A stretch of DNA of 50,883 bases from an uncultured Pseudomonadota bacterium (GTDB lineage: Bacteria; Myxococcota_A; UBA796; SXON01), in the NCBI GenBank assembly GCA_903921785.1, contig CAIXRH010000171.1, positions 1 to 50,883 on the forward strand, in the 5' to 3' direction. A program made the translations under genes and the position numbers. Of this stretch, positions 42,763-50,481 are shown piece by piece (position 1 is the stretch's first letter; each line of letters opens with the position of its first letter). The notes beneath the pieces are model-generated. The model worked only from the letters and a program-made list of their open reading frames with translations. It was not told the origin of the DNA and did no database searches.

Positions 42763-44742
42763 ATGCTGCTCTTCTTCCTCGCGTGCGAGCCTGTGGAACC
42801 GCCGCTGCTCGAGCTGGCGGTGCCGGAAGCGTGGGCGCCGGTTTTCACCGATCACGTGACCAGCCTCCCGCACGAGGTGCCGGTCACGGCGGGGGAGGTA
42901 CCCGCGCGCGCCAAGGGGAAAGCGATGGTGGAGGCGGTGATCGTCGAAGACGACGATCGCTGTGCGGAGTGCTTCGTGGTCACCGAGGCGGACGGGACCT
43001 TCACCGTGGCGGCCGGCGGCGTGGCCGGCGCGATGTACGGGCTCGCCCAGCTCATGGAGTGGCACGGCTGGCGGTTCTCCCACCCGTTCGACATCGACGT
43101 TCCCGAGGCGCCTGCGCTCTCCGCCGACGCCCAGCTCGGCGTGGACTTCGCGCCGGAGATGGCCCGTCGCGGCTACCACCCCCACACGCTCCACCCGATC
43201 GAGGCGATGTACGACCTCTGGGGTTCTCCGGACCCCGAGCGCGCCGAGGCGATGCTCGACTGGGTGGTGCGCAATCGCGGGAACTACGTGCAGTGGCCGG
43301 GCCTCGACGACCTCGTCGACGATCCGCTCGGCCGCGAACGCTGGCAGGCGAGCACCGTCGAGGTGCTCGACGCCGCGCACGCCCGAGGGATGGAAGTCGG
43401 CCTCGGTGTTCAGCTCTTCGGGAGCTCCAATCTCCAGCTCGCCTACGACCTCGTCGAGGACCCGAGCACGCCGGAGGCCGACGAAGCGGCGATGGCGGAC
43501 CGCTGGTCCATCGTCACCGAGGGGCTCCCCTGGGACGAGGTGAGCCTCTCGTTCGGGGAGTTCTTCGGCGCGGACCCTGACGTGTTCATCGACCGGGTGA
43601 CCCGCGCCTACGACACGTTGCAGGACGCTGCCCCGGGCACGGCGATGAACGCCGTCATCCACGTGGGAAGCACCGACGACGTGAAGGTCGAGTACGCCGG
43701 GGAGACGATGACGTACTACTTCCTCGTGCAGTACGTGGACCGCCCGATCGAGCCCTTCGTACACTCGGTGATGTACTACGACCTCTTCGAGGACGCGGGC
43801 GGCGCCTACGGGCTCGACGACTTCTCCGAGCACCGGGCGTTCCTCGAAGCGAAGCTCGCGGCGGGGGAGCCGGTGACCTACTTCCCGGAGTCCGCCTACT
43901 GGGTGGCCTTCGACGACTCGGTGCCCACCTGGATGCCGCTCTACATCCGCTCCCGCTGGACGGACGTCGACGGGCTGGCGGAGGAGGGCCTCCCGCTGGA
44001 CCGTCACGTGCTCTTCGCGTCGGGCTGGGAGTGGGGCTACTGGCAGAATGACGCCGCCACCCTGAGGATGGGCTATTCGCGGCCGGAGAGCTGGGAAGCC
44101 GCGGTGGAGGAGCTCTTCGTCGACCCGGCCACGTCGACGGCGGTGAAGGCGGCGATCGACGCGGAGACGCCGCTGATCACCGAGCGGTTGGCGCCCTACC
44201 TCGCGGGGCGGGACGTCGCGATGGACCTCGGCGACACCCAGGACATCGTGAGCCAGCCCCGGCGGGTGCTCTTCGACGAGGTCGCCGCGCTCGACGCGAC
44301 GGGGCGCGCCGAGCTGCGGGCGAAGGCGGTGGAGGGGCTACGGACGTTCGCGGACGGTCACGACGCCGCGGCGGCCGGCCTCGGCAGCGATCGTTGGGCG
44401 GACGAGGTCGCCGACGGTCTCGCGGTGGACGCCGCCCGCGCCCGCTACGTCGCCGCCCTCTACGACGCAGTGCTGCTCGCGGCCGATGGCGCCGACCCCA
44501 CCGCCGCCCTCGCGGAGGCCGACGCGCAGCTCGCCGCCGGCCGCGCGGTCGTCGACCATCGCCACGCGCACCTCCACGATCCCGACCCGGAGCGCCTCCT
44601 GAAGGACGGGTCGAACCCCACGCTCTACGACTACGGCTACCTCACCAACGCCGAGACGCTCTGCTTCTGGCAGCGCGAGCGGGTGCAGGTGCGGGAGGTC
44701 CTCCTCGGCGAGTCGGGGACGGACCCGGGGTGCACCCTCTGA
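42763..44742 (+). CDS. Predicted lipoprotein with glycosidase-like TIM-barrel part
   Basis: A 659-residue protein. ATG 42763 gives MLLFFLAC (Cys 8); an in-frame stop codon at 42733 and no start codon other than GTG 42760 rule out a longer signal. Residues about 30-110 contain 'FVVTEADGTFTVAAGGVAGAMYGLAQLMEWHG', the small N-terminal domain (GH20b/alpha-glucuronidase-N-like) that precedes TIM barrels in several glycosidase families. A probable barrel follows ('GYHPHTLHPIEAMYDLW', 'VVRNRGNYVQWPGLDD', 'VLDAAHARGMEVGLGVQLFG', 'EVSLSFGEFFG'). A helical C-terminal domain (from about 450) resembles the tail of DUF4838 proteins. Catalytic residues cannot be assigned. Likely a surface polysaccharide-acting or -binding protein. 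Confidence 0.7.
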   Translation: MLLFFLACEPVEPPLLELAVPEAWAPVFTDHVTSLPHEVPVTAGEVPARAKGKAMVEAVIVEDDDRCAECFVVTEADGTFTVAAGGVAGAMYGLAQLMEWHGWRFSHPFDIDVPEAPALSADAQLGVDFAPEMARRGYHPHTLHPIEAMYDLWGSPDPERAEAMLDWVVRNRGNYVQWPGLDDLVDDPLGRERWQASTVEVLDAAHARGMEVGLGVQLFGSSNLQLAYDLVEDPSTPEADEAAMADRWSIVTEGLPWDEVSLSFGEFFGADPDVFIDRVTRAYDTLQDAAPGTAMNAVIHVGSTDDVKVEYAGETMTYYFLVQYVDRPIEPFVHSVMYYDLFEDAGGAYGLDDFSEHRAFLEAKLAAGEPVTYFPESAYWVAFDDSVPTWMPLYIRSRWTDVDGLAEEGLPLDRHVLFASGWEWGYWQNDAATLRMGYSRPESWEAAVEELFVDPATSTAVKAAIDAETPLITERLAPYLAGRDVAMDLGDTQDIVSQPRRVLFDEVAALDATGRAELRAKAVEGLRTFADGHDAAAAGLGSDRWADEVADGLAVDAARARYVAALYDAVLLAADGADPTAALAEADAQLAAGRAVVDHRHAHLHDPDPERLLKDGSNPTLYDYGYLTNAETLCFWQRERVQVREVLLGESGTDPGCTL

Positions 44743-44874
44743 CGGCGCGGCCGGCGTTCGCCCCGCCATTTTCGCCCCGGCCGCTCCTCGACCGCCGACG
44801 GGTCCGGGCGGAAGGTCGGTGTGGCGCCCCCAGCCCCTCGACACCCTCGTCGTGAGCCGCGCTGTCACACGCAG

Positions 44875-45618
44875 CTACGGGTTCGCCGCGACCTCGGCGA
44901 CGGTGAACAGCAGCGCCCGGGTGGACCCGGCCGCCGAAAGCCCGTAGCGGCCCGCCGGCAGCTTGCCGACGTCGAGATAGCGGACCGACCGATCCTCTCC
45001 GGTGACCGTTCGCTCGGGGACCTCCACCGTCGCCGGGGTGCTCGAGCCGTCCGCCGCGAGGGTGGCGCCGAGGGTCTGCCAGGGGTCGAAACGGGCGGGT
45101 CCTTCGGGCGCGGCGGTGATCACGGCCGGGGAGGGGACCAGCGGCGCGACGGTCCAGCCGGCGAGGTCGGCGCCCGAGAGGACCAGCGCGGCGTCGGCGG
45201 GGAGCGTGGGCGGTTCGGCTGGAAGCACCAGGGGATAACGGACGGTCGTGGCGCCGACGGAGAGCTCGCCGAGCGCGGTGTTCGTCGGCAGCGGCTCGAG
45301 CGCGCCGCCCCGGATCGCCCAGATCCCGCCCGACTCCGGTGCGTGCCAGGCCGACAGCTTCACCTCGCCACTCCGCGCCGTGACGGCCTCGGGCAGCCAC
45401 CAGGTCGGGTCCACCGGGGTGAAGGTGTAGGTCGCGGCGCAGGGCTTCTCCACCACGAAGCTCCCGTCTTCCTCGGTGGCCGACGAGACCCGGAGGCAGT
45501 CGTCGCCCTCCGCCTCCGCGCGCACCGTGACGCCGGGGATCGGCGCGTCCGTGCGCGCGTCCACGAGGGTGCCGCGCATCGCGTCGGGCGGGGTGCAGGC
45601 GAGCAGGGCGAGGATCAT
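44875..45618 (-). CDS. Predicted lipoprotein with carboxypeptidase-regulatory-like domain
   Basis: A 247-residue protein. ATG 45618 gives MILALLAC (Cys 8) and overlaps the pyrF stop codon as ATGA, so it is translationally coupled to pyrF. Residues about 14-55, 'MRGTLVDARTDAPIPGVTVRAE...ATEEDGSFVVEKPCAATYTFTPV', form the seven-stranded CarboxypepD_reg fold of many surface and TonB-dependent proteins. The rest is beta-rich with 'WQTLGATLAADGSSTPATVEVPERTV' and an ending 'KLPAGRYGLSAAGSTRALLFTVAEV', another Ig-like element. No catalytic residues. Why it is coupled to a pyrimidine gene is unclear; 44743-44874 downstream holds nothing recognised. Confidence 0.75.
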   Translation of the reverse strand: MILALLACTPPDAMRGTLVDARTDAPIPGVTVRAEAEGDDCLRVSSATEEDGSFVVEKPCAATYTFTPVDPTWWLPEAVTARSGEVKLSAWHAPESGGIWAIRGGALEPLPTNTALGELSVGATTVRYPLVLPAEPPTLPADAALVLSGADLAGWTVAPLVPSPAVITAAPEGPARFDPWQTLGATLAADGSSTPATVEVPERTVTGEDRSVRYLDVGKLPAGRYGLSAAGSTRALLFTVAEVAANP

Positions 45619-46469
45619 CCGGCGGCGAGCGCCTCTCGGGTGGCCGCGACCCGGTCCCGGATCCACGCGGCAGGATCGGCGTCGTAGGCCGCGGACGGCG
45701 CGTCGGGGAAGGTGGCGGCACGGGCGCTCACGATGAGGGCGCCGAGCCCGTCGGGGCGGAGGGCGGCCTTGGCGTCCGCCGCGGAGCCGCCCTGGGCGCC
45801 GAAGCCGGGGACCAGGAGCCAGGTGTGGGGCATGGCGGCGCGGAGCTTGTCCATCGCCGCGCGGTGCGTGGCGCCGACGACCGCGCCGACGGGGCCGAGG
45901 TCGCCGCGGGCGGCGTTGGTGCTGTCGATCCACGTGGCGAGGTCGTCCGCCACCGGGGCCTGCCAGCGCGCCGAGCCCGGATTGGAGGTACGTAGGAGCA
46001 CGAAGAGGCCGCGGCCGTTGGCCTCCGCCACCGTGAGGAAGGGCTCGAGGGTGTCGGGGCCGAGGAACGGCGAGACGGTGAGCGCGTCGCAGGGGAAGGG
46101 CGCGTCGGCGGCGAGTGTGGCGGCGGCGTACGCCGTGGCGGTGGAGCCGATGTCGCCGCGTTTGGCGTCGCCGATCACCAGGAGGTCGGCCGCGCGGGCG
46201 GCGCCGCAGACGTCGGCGAGGGCGGCCATGCCCGCCGGCCCGAGCGCCTCGAAGAAGGCGAACTGAGGTTTTACCGAGGAGACCTGGCCGGCGCAGGCGT
46301 CGACGACGGCGAGGCCGAAGCGCCGCGCGAGGTCGGCGAGGTCGGCGCGCGCGGGGGTGGCGCCGAGGGCGGCGCGGCCGGGCAGCCGATCCACCCAGGG
46401 GTCGATGCCGACGCAGAGCGGAGTGCCCGTGAGGCGGACCGCGGCGGCGAGGCGGGCGGAGAACGTCAT
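45615..46469 (-). CDS. pyrF: Orotidine 5'-phosphate decarboxylase PyrF (type 2)
   Basis: A 284-residue enzyme that decarboxylates OMP to UMP, the last step of UMP synthesis. 'PLCVGIDPWVDRLPG' and the active-site block 'LLVIGDAKRGDIGSTATAYA' (D-x-K-R-x-D-I) match the longer type 2 OMPDCs. 'VSPFLGPDTLEPFL', 'VLLRTSNPGSA' and 'WLLVPGFGAQGG' continue the barrel. The catalytic Lys lies in DAKRGD. GGTTAGCCC lies just before the ATG at 46469. Upstream (46470-46910) is the palindromic repeat region. Confidence 0.93.
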   Translation of the reverse strand: MTFSARLAAAVRLTGTPLCVGIDPWVDRLPGRAALGATPARADLADLARRFGLAVVDACAGQVSSVKPQFAFFEALGPAGMAALADVCGAARAADLLVIGDAKRGDIGSTATAYAAATLAADAPFPCDALTVSPFLGPDTLEPFLTVAEANGRGLFVLLRTSNPGSARWQAPVADDLATWIDSTNAARGDLGPVGAVVGATHRAAMDKLRAAMPHTWLLVPGFGAQGGSAADAKAALRPDGLGALIVSARAATFPDAPSAAYDADPAAWIRDRVAATREALAAG

Positions 46470-46910
46470 GGTCGGGGGCTAACCCGAGGGGGTCGCGGTC
46501 GGTGGAGCGGGCGTGCCGGGGGGAGCGACGTTGGTTTTGCGCTGACCTCCCGGCCCGGCTCGACCCTCGCGAGCCAGGACGAGCGTCGGCGGCGCGGCGG
46601 GGGCGGGAATGCGATCGGTCGGAGGGGGGCGGCCGCGGATGCGGGTCGGAAAACGACAGGTTCGGGCTTTGGCGCCGGGGGAGGACCCGGGGAGGGGTCA
46701 GGCCGATCGCATTTCATTTCCAGGGCCGGAGCGGCCGATTGGGCGCCCGAACGGCCCCGGAAACGCTCGAACCCGCCGACAAATCGAATGCGATCGGCCT
46801 GACCCCGTCGGGAGACGATGTTGCATCGTTGGCGCAAGCTGCCCGTCGAAGGTCGGTGAAGCGCCGGACGCGGTCCGCCCCGGCGGCGACGAAATGCGAT
46901 CGCCCCGCCC
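46470..46910. other. Gene-free region with palindromic repeats upstream of pyrF
   Basis: No convincing gene in this 441-bp stretch: frames on both strands are Arg/Pro-rich shadows. It carries four copies of AATGCGATCG or its complement at 46608-46617, 46704-46713 (inverted), 46787-46796 and 46893-46902, and a 20-bp perfect inverted repeat (see the repeat entry). No transposase is present. Confidence 0.75.
46694..46806. repeat. 20-bp perfect inverted repeat, REP/miniature-element-like
   Basis: GGGGTCAGGCC followed by GATCGCATT (46694-46713) is repeated exactly inverted at 46787-46806, with 73 bp between the arms. GGGGTCAGG-type ends recur in palindromic elements mobilised by Y1 (TnpA-REP) transposases in many genomes. 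No such enzyme is in the window, so if mobile it would be non-autonomous. Confidence 0.65.
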
Positions 46911-47123
46911 TCAGCCCCCTTCCGCCTCTCCGCCCGGTTCCGGCCGCTCCGGCTTCCATCCGTAGGCGTCGTTGGTGACCCGGGTCGCCTGGAAGATCGC
47001 GCCGAACAGCCGATCGTCGAGCGCCTTGACCCAGCGTCGCGGCAGCGCCCGCACCACCGCCCGGCCGCCCGCGAGCAGCAGCGCGGCGGCGCGCTCCGTC
47101 CGTCCCTGAGGTACATCCCCCAT
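46911..47123 (-). CDS. Small conserved-looking hypothetical protein
   Basis: A 70-residue protein with start ATG 47123. The core 'ALPRRWVKALDDRLFGAIFQATRVTNDAYGWKPERP' has a regular amphipathic pattern and ends in 'VTNDAYGW'. I recall that phrase from small myxobacterial hypotheticals, though I could not check. No signal or membrane segment; basic N-terminus. The short tail is PGGEAEGG. It is divergent from the lipoprotein gene at 47158 (34 bp between starts). Function unknown. Confidence 0.55.
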   Translation of the reverse strand: MGDVPQGRTERAAALLLAGGRAVVRALPRRWVKALDDRLFGAIFQATRVTNDAYGWKPERPEPGGEAEGG

Positions 47124-47157
47124 GGCAGGGACCTTACCCCCGGATACGCCGGTGTGC

Positions 47158-47685
47158 ATGAAGCGCCTCGCTCCGCTCGTCCCGCTGCTCCTGCTCGCCG
47201 CCTGCGCCTCCACCTCCGAGGAGCCGCCTGGCTTCCAGTCCGGCGACTTCTCGGTGACCACCCTGAGCGCCACCGACATGTGCACCGGCGGCTCGTTCGA
47301 GACCGTCTTCATGCCCACCGGCGACAGCCAGGAGTGGGAGTCCGCCTGGGAGCTCCCCGGCGAGGCGGACATCCCGTGGGTGCACACCGAGGACTTCCCC
47401 GATCCGTTCGGGGAGGCGCAGCTCACCTTCGAGCTGGGCGACCAGGGGGAGGGTTGGTACACGGCCCTCGGCGGCGCTCCTCCGACCGCCGTCGAGATCG
47501 ATCCGGCCAACGCCCCCGGTTGTTTCGTCGACGGGACCTTCGACACCTACCTCCAGATCATTGACAGCAACGCACTCACGGGGAGCACCATCCTCCACCT
47601 GGAGAGCCTCGACGAAGCGACCTGCCCCGCCGCGGAGACGGAGCTCTGCGACGTGAAGCTCGACCTGAGGTTGCAGCGCATCTGA
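47158..47685 (+). CDS. Predicted lipoprotein upstream of lptB
   Basis: A 175-residue lipoprotein with a conventional signal MKRLAPLVPLLLLAAC (Cys 16, two basic residues). The mature part is acidic, with cysteines in pairs (MCTGGSFE, GCFVDG, CPAAETELCDV) that suggest two or three disulfides, and a beta-rich pattern ('STILHLESLDEATC', 'CDVKLDLRLQRI'). No family recognised; it does not look like LptA or LptC, which usually stand here. ATG 47158 was chosen over GTG/ATG starts from 47122. The stop overlaps the lptB start (TGATG), so it is cotranslated with it. Confidence 0.75.
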   Translation: MKRLAPLVPLLLLAACASTSEEPPGFQSGDFSVTTLSATDMCTGGSFETVFMPTGDSQEWESAWELPGEADIPWVHTEDFPDPFGEAQLTFELGDQGEGWYTALGGAPPTAVEIDPANAPGCFVDGTFDTYLQIIDSNALTGSTILHLESLDEATCPAAETELCDVKLDLRLQRI

Positions 47686-48395
47686 TGCCGCTTCGCGCCA
47701 ACGGGCTGCGGAAGGTCTACGGCGGACGCGTCGTCGTGGAGTCCGTGAGCTTCGCCCTGGCTCCCGGGGAGGTGCTCGGGCTCCTGGGCCCCAATGGGGC
47801 AGGTAAGTCCACGGTTTTCCGGATGCTCGCCGGCGTGGAGCAGCCCGACGGCGGCTCGGTGGAGCTCCGCGGCGAGCGGGTCGACGGCCAACCGCTGCAC
47901 GTGCGCGCCCGCCGCGGCCTCGGGTACCTCCCCCAGGAAGACACCCTGTTCCGCGATCTCACGGTCGCCGACAACGTCAGGCTGGCGCTCCAGGTCAGCG
48001 GGCGCCACGGGCAGGTGGCGCCGCTCCTCGATCGCGTCGGCATCGGGGCCCTCGCGAAGCGGGCGGTCGCGGGGCTCTCCGGCGGCGAGCGCCGCCGCCT
48101 CCAGATCGCCCGGCTCCTGGCCATCGAGCCCGTGGTGATGCTCCTCGACGAGCCGTTCGCGGGGATCGACCCCATCGCGATCCACGGGCTGCAAGCGCTG
48201 ATCCGCGGCCTCGCGAGCGGCGGAGTCGCCGTGCTGCTCACAGACCACGCGGTGCGCGAGACCCTCTCCACCTGCGATCGCGCTCTGCTCGTGGACGCCG
48301 GGGTGGTTCAGGTCGAGGGGACGCCCGCGGAGGTGGCGGCGGATGCGCACGCGCGCGCCCGGTACCTCGGCCCGGACTTCGTGCTCGGCGCGTGA
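47685..48395 (+). CDS. lptB: LPS export ABC transporter ATPase LptB
   Basis: A 236-residue ABC ATPase that powers LPS transfer from the inner membrane with LptFGC. Walker A GPNGAGKST is near residues 35-43, signature LSGGERRR near 131-138, Walker B VVMLLDEPF near 150-158. 'FAGIDPIAIHGLQ' and 'LLTDHAVRETLSTCDRALLVDAGVV' are LptB-specific and distinguish it from LivG-like ATPases. The start overlaps the upstream stop as TGATG. Downstream is rpoN, the standard lptB-rpoN-hpf order in many Proteobacteria-like genomes. Confidence 0.95.
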   Translation: MPLRANGLRKVYGGRVVVESVSFALAPGEVLGLLGPNGAGKSTVFRMLAGVEQPDGGSVELRGERVDGQPLHVRARRGLGYLPQEDTLFRDLTVADNVRLALQVSGRHGQVAPLLDRVGIGALAKRAVAGLSGGERRRLQIARLLAIEPVVMLLDEPFAGIDPIAIHGLQALIRGLASGGVAVLLTDHAVRETLSTCDRALLVDAGVVQVEGTPAEVAADAHARARYLGPDFVLGA

Positions 48396-48405
48396 GGGTG
48401 TGGAC

Positions 48406-48435
48406 TTGCACCCGGGGGGGGCGACCGGATACCAT
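48406..48435 (+). promoter_or_regulatory. Candidate rpoN promoter
   Basis: TTGCAC (48406-48411), 18-bp spacer, TACCAT (48430-48435): the best -35/-10 pair in the window. It lies 73 bp before the rpoN ATG, giving a leader of about 65 nt. The spacer includes a run of eight G. Confidence 0.5.
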
Positions 48436-48508
48436 GGGGATGCAGCCCACGCGATAACGGTTCGGAATCGAACCTTTTTCCTACGTTTCCTGGGGTGGCC
48501 CCACCCGG

Positions 48509-49984
48509 ATGTCCATGGACTTCAAGCAGAGCCTCCGTCTCCAGCAGAAGCTGCAGCAGACGCTGGCGATCACTCCGCAGCTCCAGCAGGCCCTGAAGTT
48601 GCTCCAGCTCAACCACATCGAGCTGGTGGAGCAGATCCAGAACGAGATCCTCGAGAACCCCACGCTGGAGGAGGTTCCGGGCAGCGCGCAGGCCGACGGC
48701 ACGACCCAGGCCACCGTCTCGCAAAGCGCCGAGGCGCACGACACGGCCGAGCAGTCCAACGGCACCACCACCAACGACGTGGACTGGAACCAGGTCCTCG
48801 AGAACATGGGCGACCAGGGCTTTCGGGGTGAGCGTGGCTCTTCGGGGATGGATGAGCTGCCCCCGATCGAGACGAACGTCACCGGCAGCGACAGCCTCGC
48901 GGAGCACCTGGAGTGGCAGCTGCAGATGCAGTGCTGCACCGACCGGGAGCGCTCCGCCGCCCGCCTCATCATCCACAACCTCGACGAGAAGGGCTGGTTG
49001 CCCGTGCCGCTCTCCGAGATCGTGGAGGAGAACAACGAGGCCGCCGAGACCGACGAAGAGCGGATCGATCTGGAAGACGTGGAGAGCGCGCTGCTCATCG
49101 TGCTTCAGCTCGATCCGGTGGGCTGCGGCGCCCGGGACCTCGTGGACTGCCTGCTCAACCAGGCGAAGTTCCACTTCCCGGAGGACCCGTTCCTCCCCGA
49201 GATCCTCAAGCACCACCTCGGCGACATCGAGAAGCGCAACTACGCCGGCATCGGGCGCGCGCTCGGCCTCCAGGAGGAGGACGTGGTGGAGTACCACCGG
49301 ATGATCAAGGCCTTCGAGCCCTGGCCCGGCCGCAACTACACCGGCTCCGAGCCCCAGTACATCTCCCCGGACGTGTACGTCTTCAAGGTCGGCGACGAGT
49401 GGCAGGTCGTGCAAAACGAAGATGGATTGCCCAAACTTCGCGTGTCTCGATACTACCAGCACGTGCTCCAGGGAAAGGACAGCACGCGCGCGGAACGTGA
49501 TTACATCAAGGAACGCCTCAGCAGCGCCGATTTCCTTCTCAAGTCGATCTGGCGCCGTCAAGACACCATCGGCAAGGTCATGAAGTCGATCCTCCGCCGC
49601 CAAGAGAATTTCTTCGATCGGGGCCCCGACTTCCTCAAGCCGATGGTCCTCAAGGACGTAGCGGAGGAGGTGGGCGTCCACGAGTCCACCGTCTCGCGCG
49701 TCACCAGCAATAAGTACGTACAGTGCCCCCAGGGCCTGTTCGAGCTCAAGTATTTCTTCAACAACGGCGTGAACGCCGTGCATGGCGAGCAGGTCGCGGC
49801 CGAGGCCGTGAAGCGCCGCATCAAGAAGCTCATCGCCGCAGAGGACGCTTCGGCGCCGCTCTCGGATGATCAGGTGGTCTCGCTGCTCAAGCGAGAGAAT
49901 GTCGACATCGCGCGGCGGACCGTCGCGAAGTACCGCGAGGCGATGGGAATTCTCCCCTCGTCCAAGCGGCGTAACCTCTGCTAG
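48509..49984 (+). CDS. rpoN: RNA polymerase sigma-54 factor RpoN
   Basis: A 491-residue sigma-54. The N-terminal Gln/Leu-rich region I (KQSLRLQQKLQQTLAITPQ...) interacts with enhancer-binding activators. An acidic region II follows (about 50-115), then the core-binding domain with 'LEWQLQMQCCTDRERSAARLIIHNLDEKGWL'. The DNA-binding helix-turn-helix is 'DVAEEVGVHESTVSRVTSNKYVQCPQG'. The RpoN box ARRTVAKYRE lies at about 468-477, complete and canonical. The ATG at 48509 follows the leader from the predicted promoter. It is cotranscribed with hpf. Confidence 0.96.
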   Translation: MSMDFKQSLRLQQKLQQTLAITPQLQQALKLLQLNHIELVEQIQNEILENPTLEEVPGSAQADGTTQATVSQSAEAHDTAEQSNGTTTNDVDWNQVLENMGDQGFRGERGSSGMDELPPIETNVTGSDSLAEHLEWQLQMQCCTDRERSAARLIIHNLDEKGWLPVPLSEIVEENNEAAETDEERIDLEDVESALLIVLQLDPVGCGARDLVDCLLNQAKFHFPEDPFLPEILKHHLGDIEKRNYAGIGRALGLQEEDVVEYHRMIKAFEPWPGRNYTGSEPQYISPDVYVFKVGDEWQVVQNEDGLPKLRVSRYYQHVLQGKDSTRAERDYIKERLSSADFLLKSIWRRQDTIGKVMKSILRRQENFFDRGPDFLKPMVLKDVAEEVGVHESTVSRVTSNKYVQCPQGLFELKYFFNNGVNAVHGEQVAAEAVKRRIKKLIAAEDASAPLSDDQVVSLLKRENVDIARRTVAKYREAMGILPSSKRRNLC

Positions 49985-49993
49985 GAGGCAATC

Positions 49994-50290
49994 GTGGAGC
50001 TGGATTTCACCTTCCGTAACGTCGAGAGCACCGAGGCGATCAAGACCTGGGCCCTCAAGCGCTTCAGCAAGGTGGCGAAGCACGTTCGGGAGCCGGCTCA
50101 TGCCCATCTCACCATCATCGTGGACAAGCACCGTCACCGCGCGGAGTGCACCCTGCGCTCCGCCGGCGAGACGCTCCACGCTTCTGGCGAGACCGCGGAC
50201 ATGTACCAGAGCATCGACGCCGTCTGCGCCACCATCGAGAACGCGGCCCGCCGCCTTCACGAGCGCAAGGTCAGCCAGCACGAGCTGTAG
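49994..50290 (+). CDS. hpf: Ribosome hibernation-promoting factor (short form)
   Basis: A 98-residue YfiA/HPF family protein that binds the 30S subunit and stabilises inactive ribosomes in stationary phase. 'VESTEAIKTWALKRFSKVAKHVREPAHAHLTIIVDKHRHRAECTL' and 'GETADMYQSIDAVCATIENAARRLHERK' are the conserved beta-alpha-beta-beta-beta-alpha elements. Short form: no C-terminal dimerisation domain. GTG 49994 follows AGGAGG (49983-49988), which overlaps the rpoN stop codon, at ideal spacing. Usual neighbour of rpoN. Confidence 0.93.
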   Translation: MELDFTFRNVESTEAIKTWALKRFSKVAKHVREPAHAHLTIIVDKHRHRAECTLRSAGETLHASGETADMYQSIDAVCATIENAARRLHERKVSQHEL

Positions 50291-50481
50291 GAAGGGAAGG
50301 TCGACGGGCTGGTGGTGCGCCACCGGCCTGCCGGCCTGACCCGTCGGCGGTCGAGGAGCCACGGTCGGCGAGAATGGCGGGGCGGGCGACCGCGCCCGCC
50401 GCAGGCGTGTCACGGCATCGGGGCCGCCGGCGTGCCGCGGTCGCCTCGGCGGCGCGAGCGCCGCGGGGATAACCGCGGGTG

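Noticed and set aside
46470-46910. A mobile element with a transposase
   Set aside because: Palindromic repeats are present, but no transposase or integrase frame was found on either strand.
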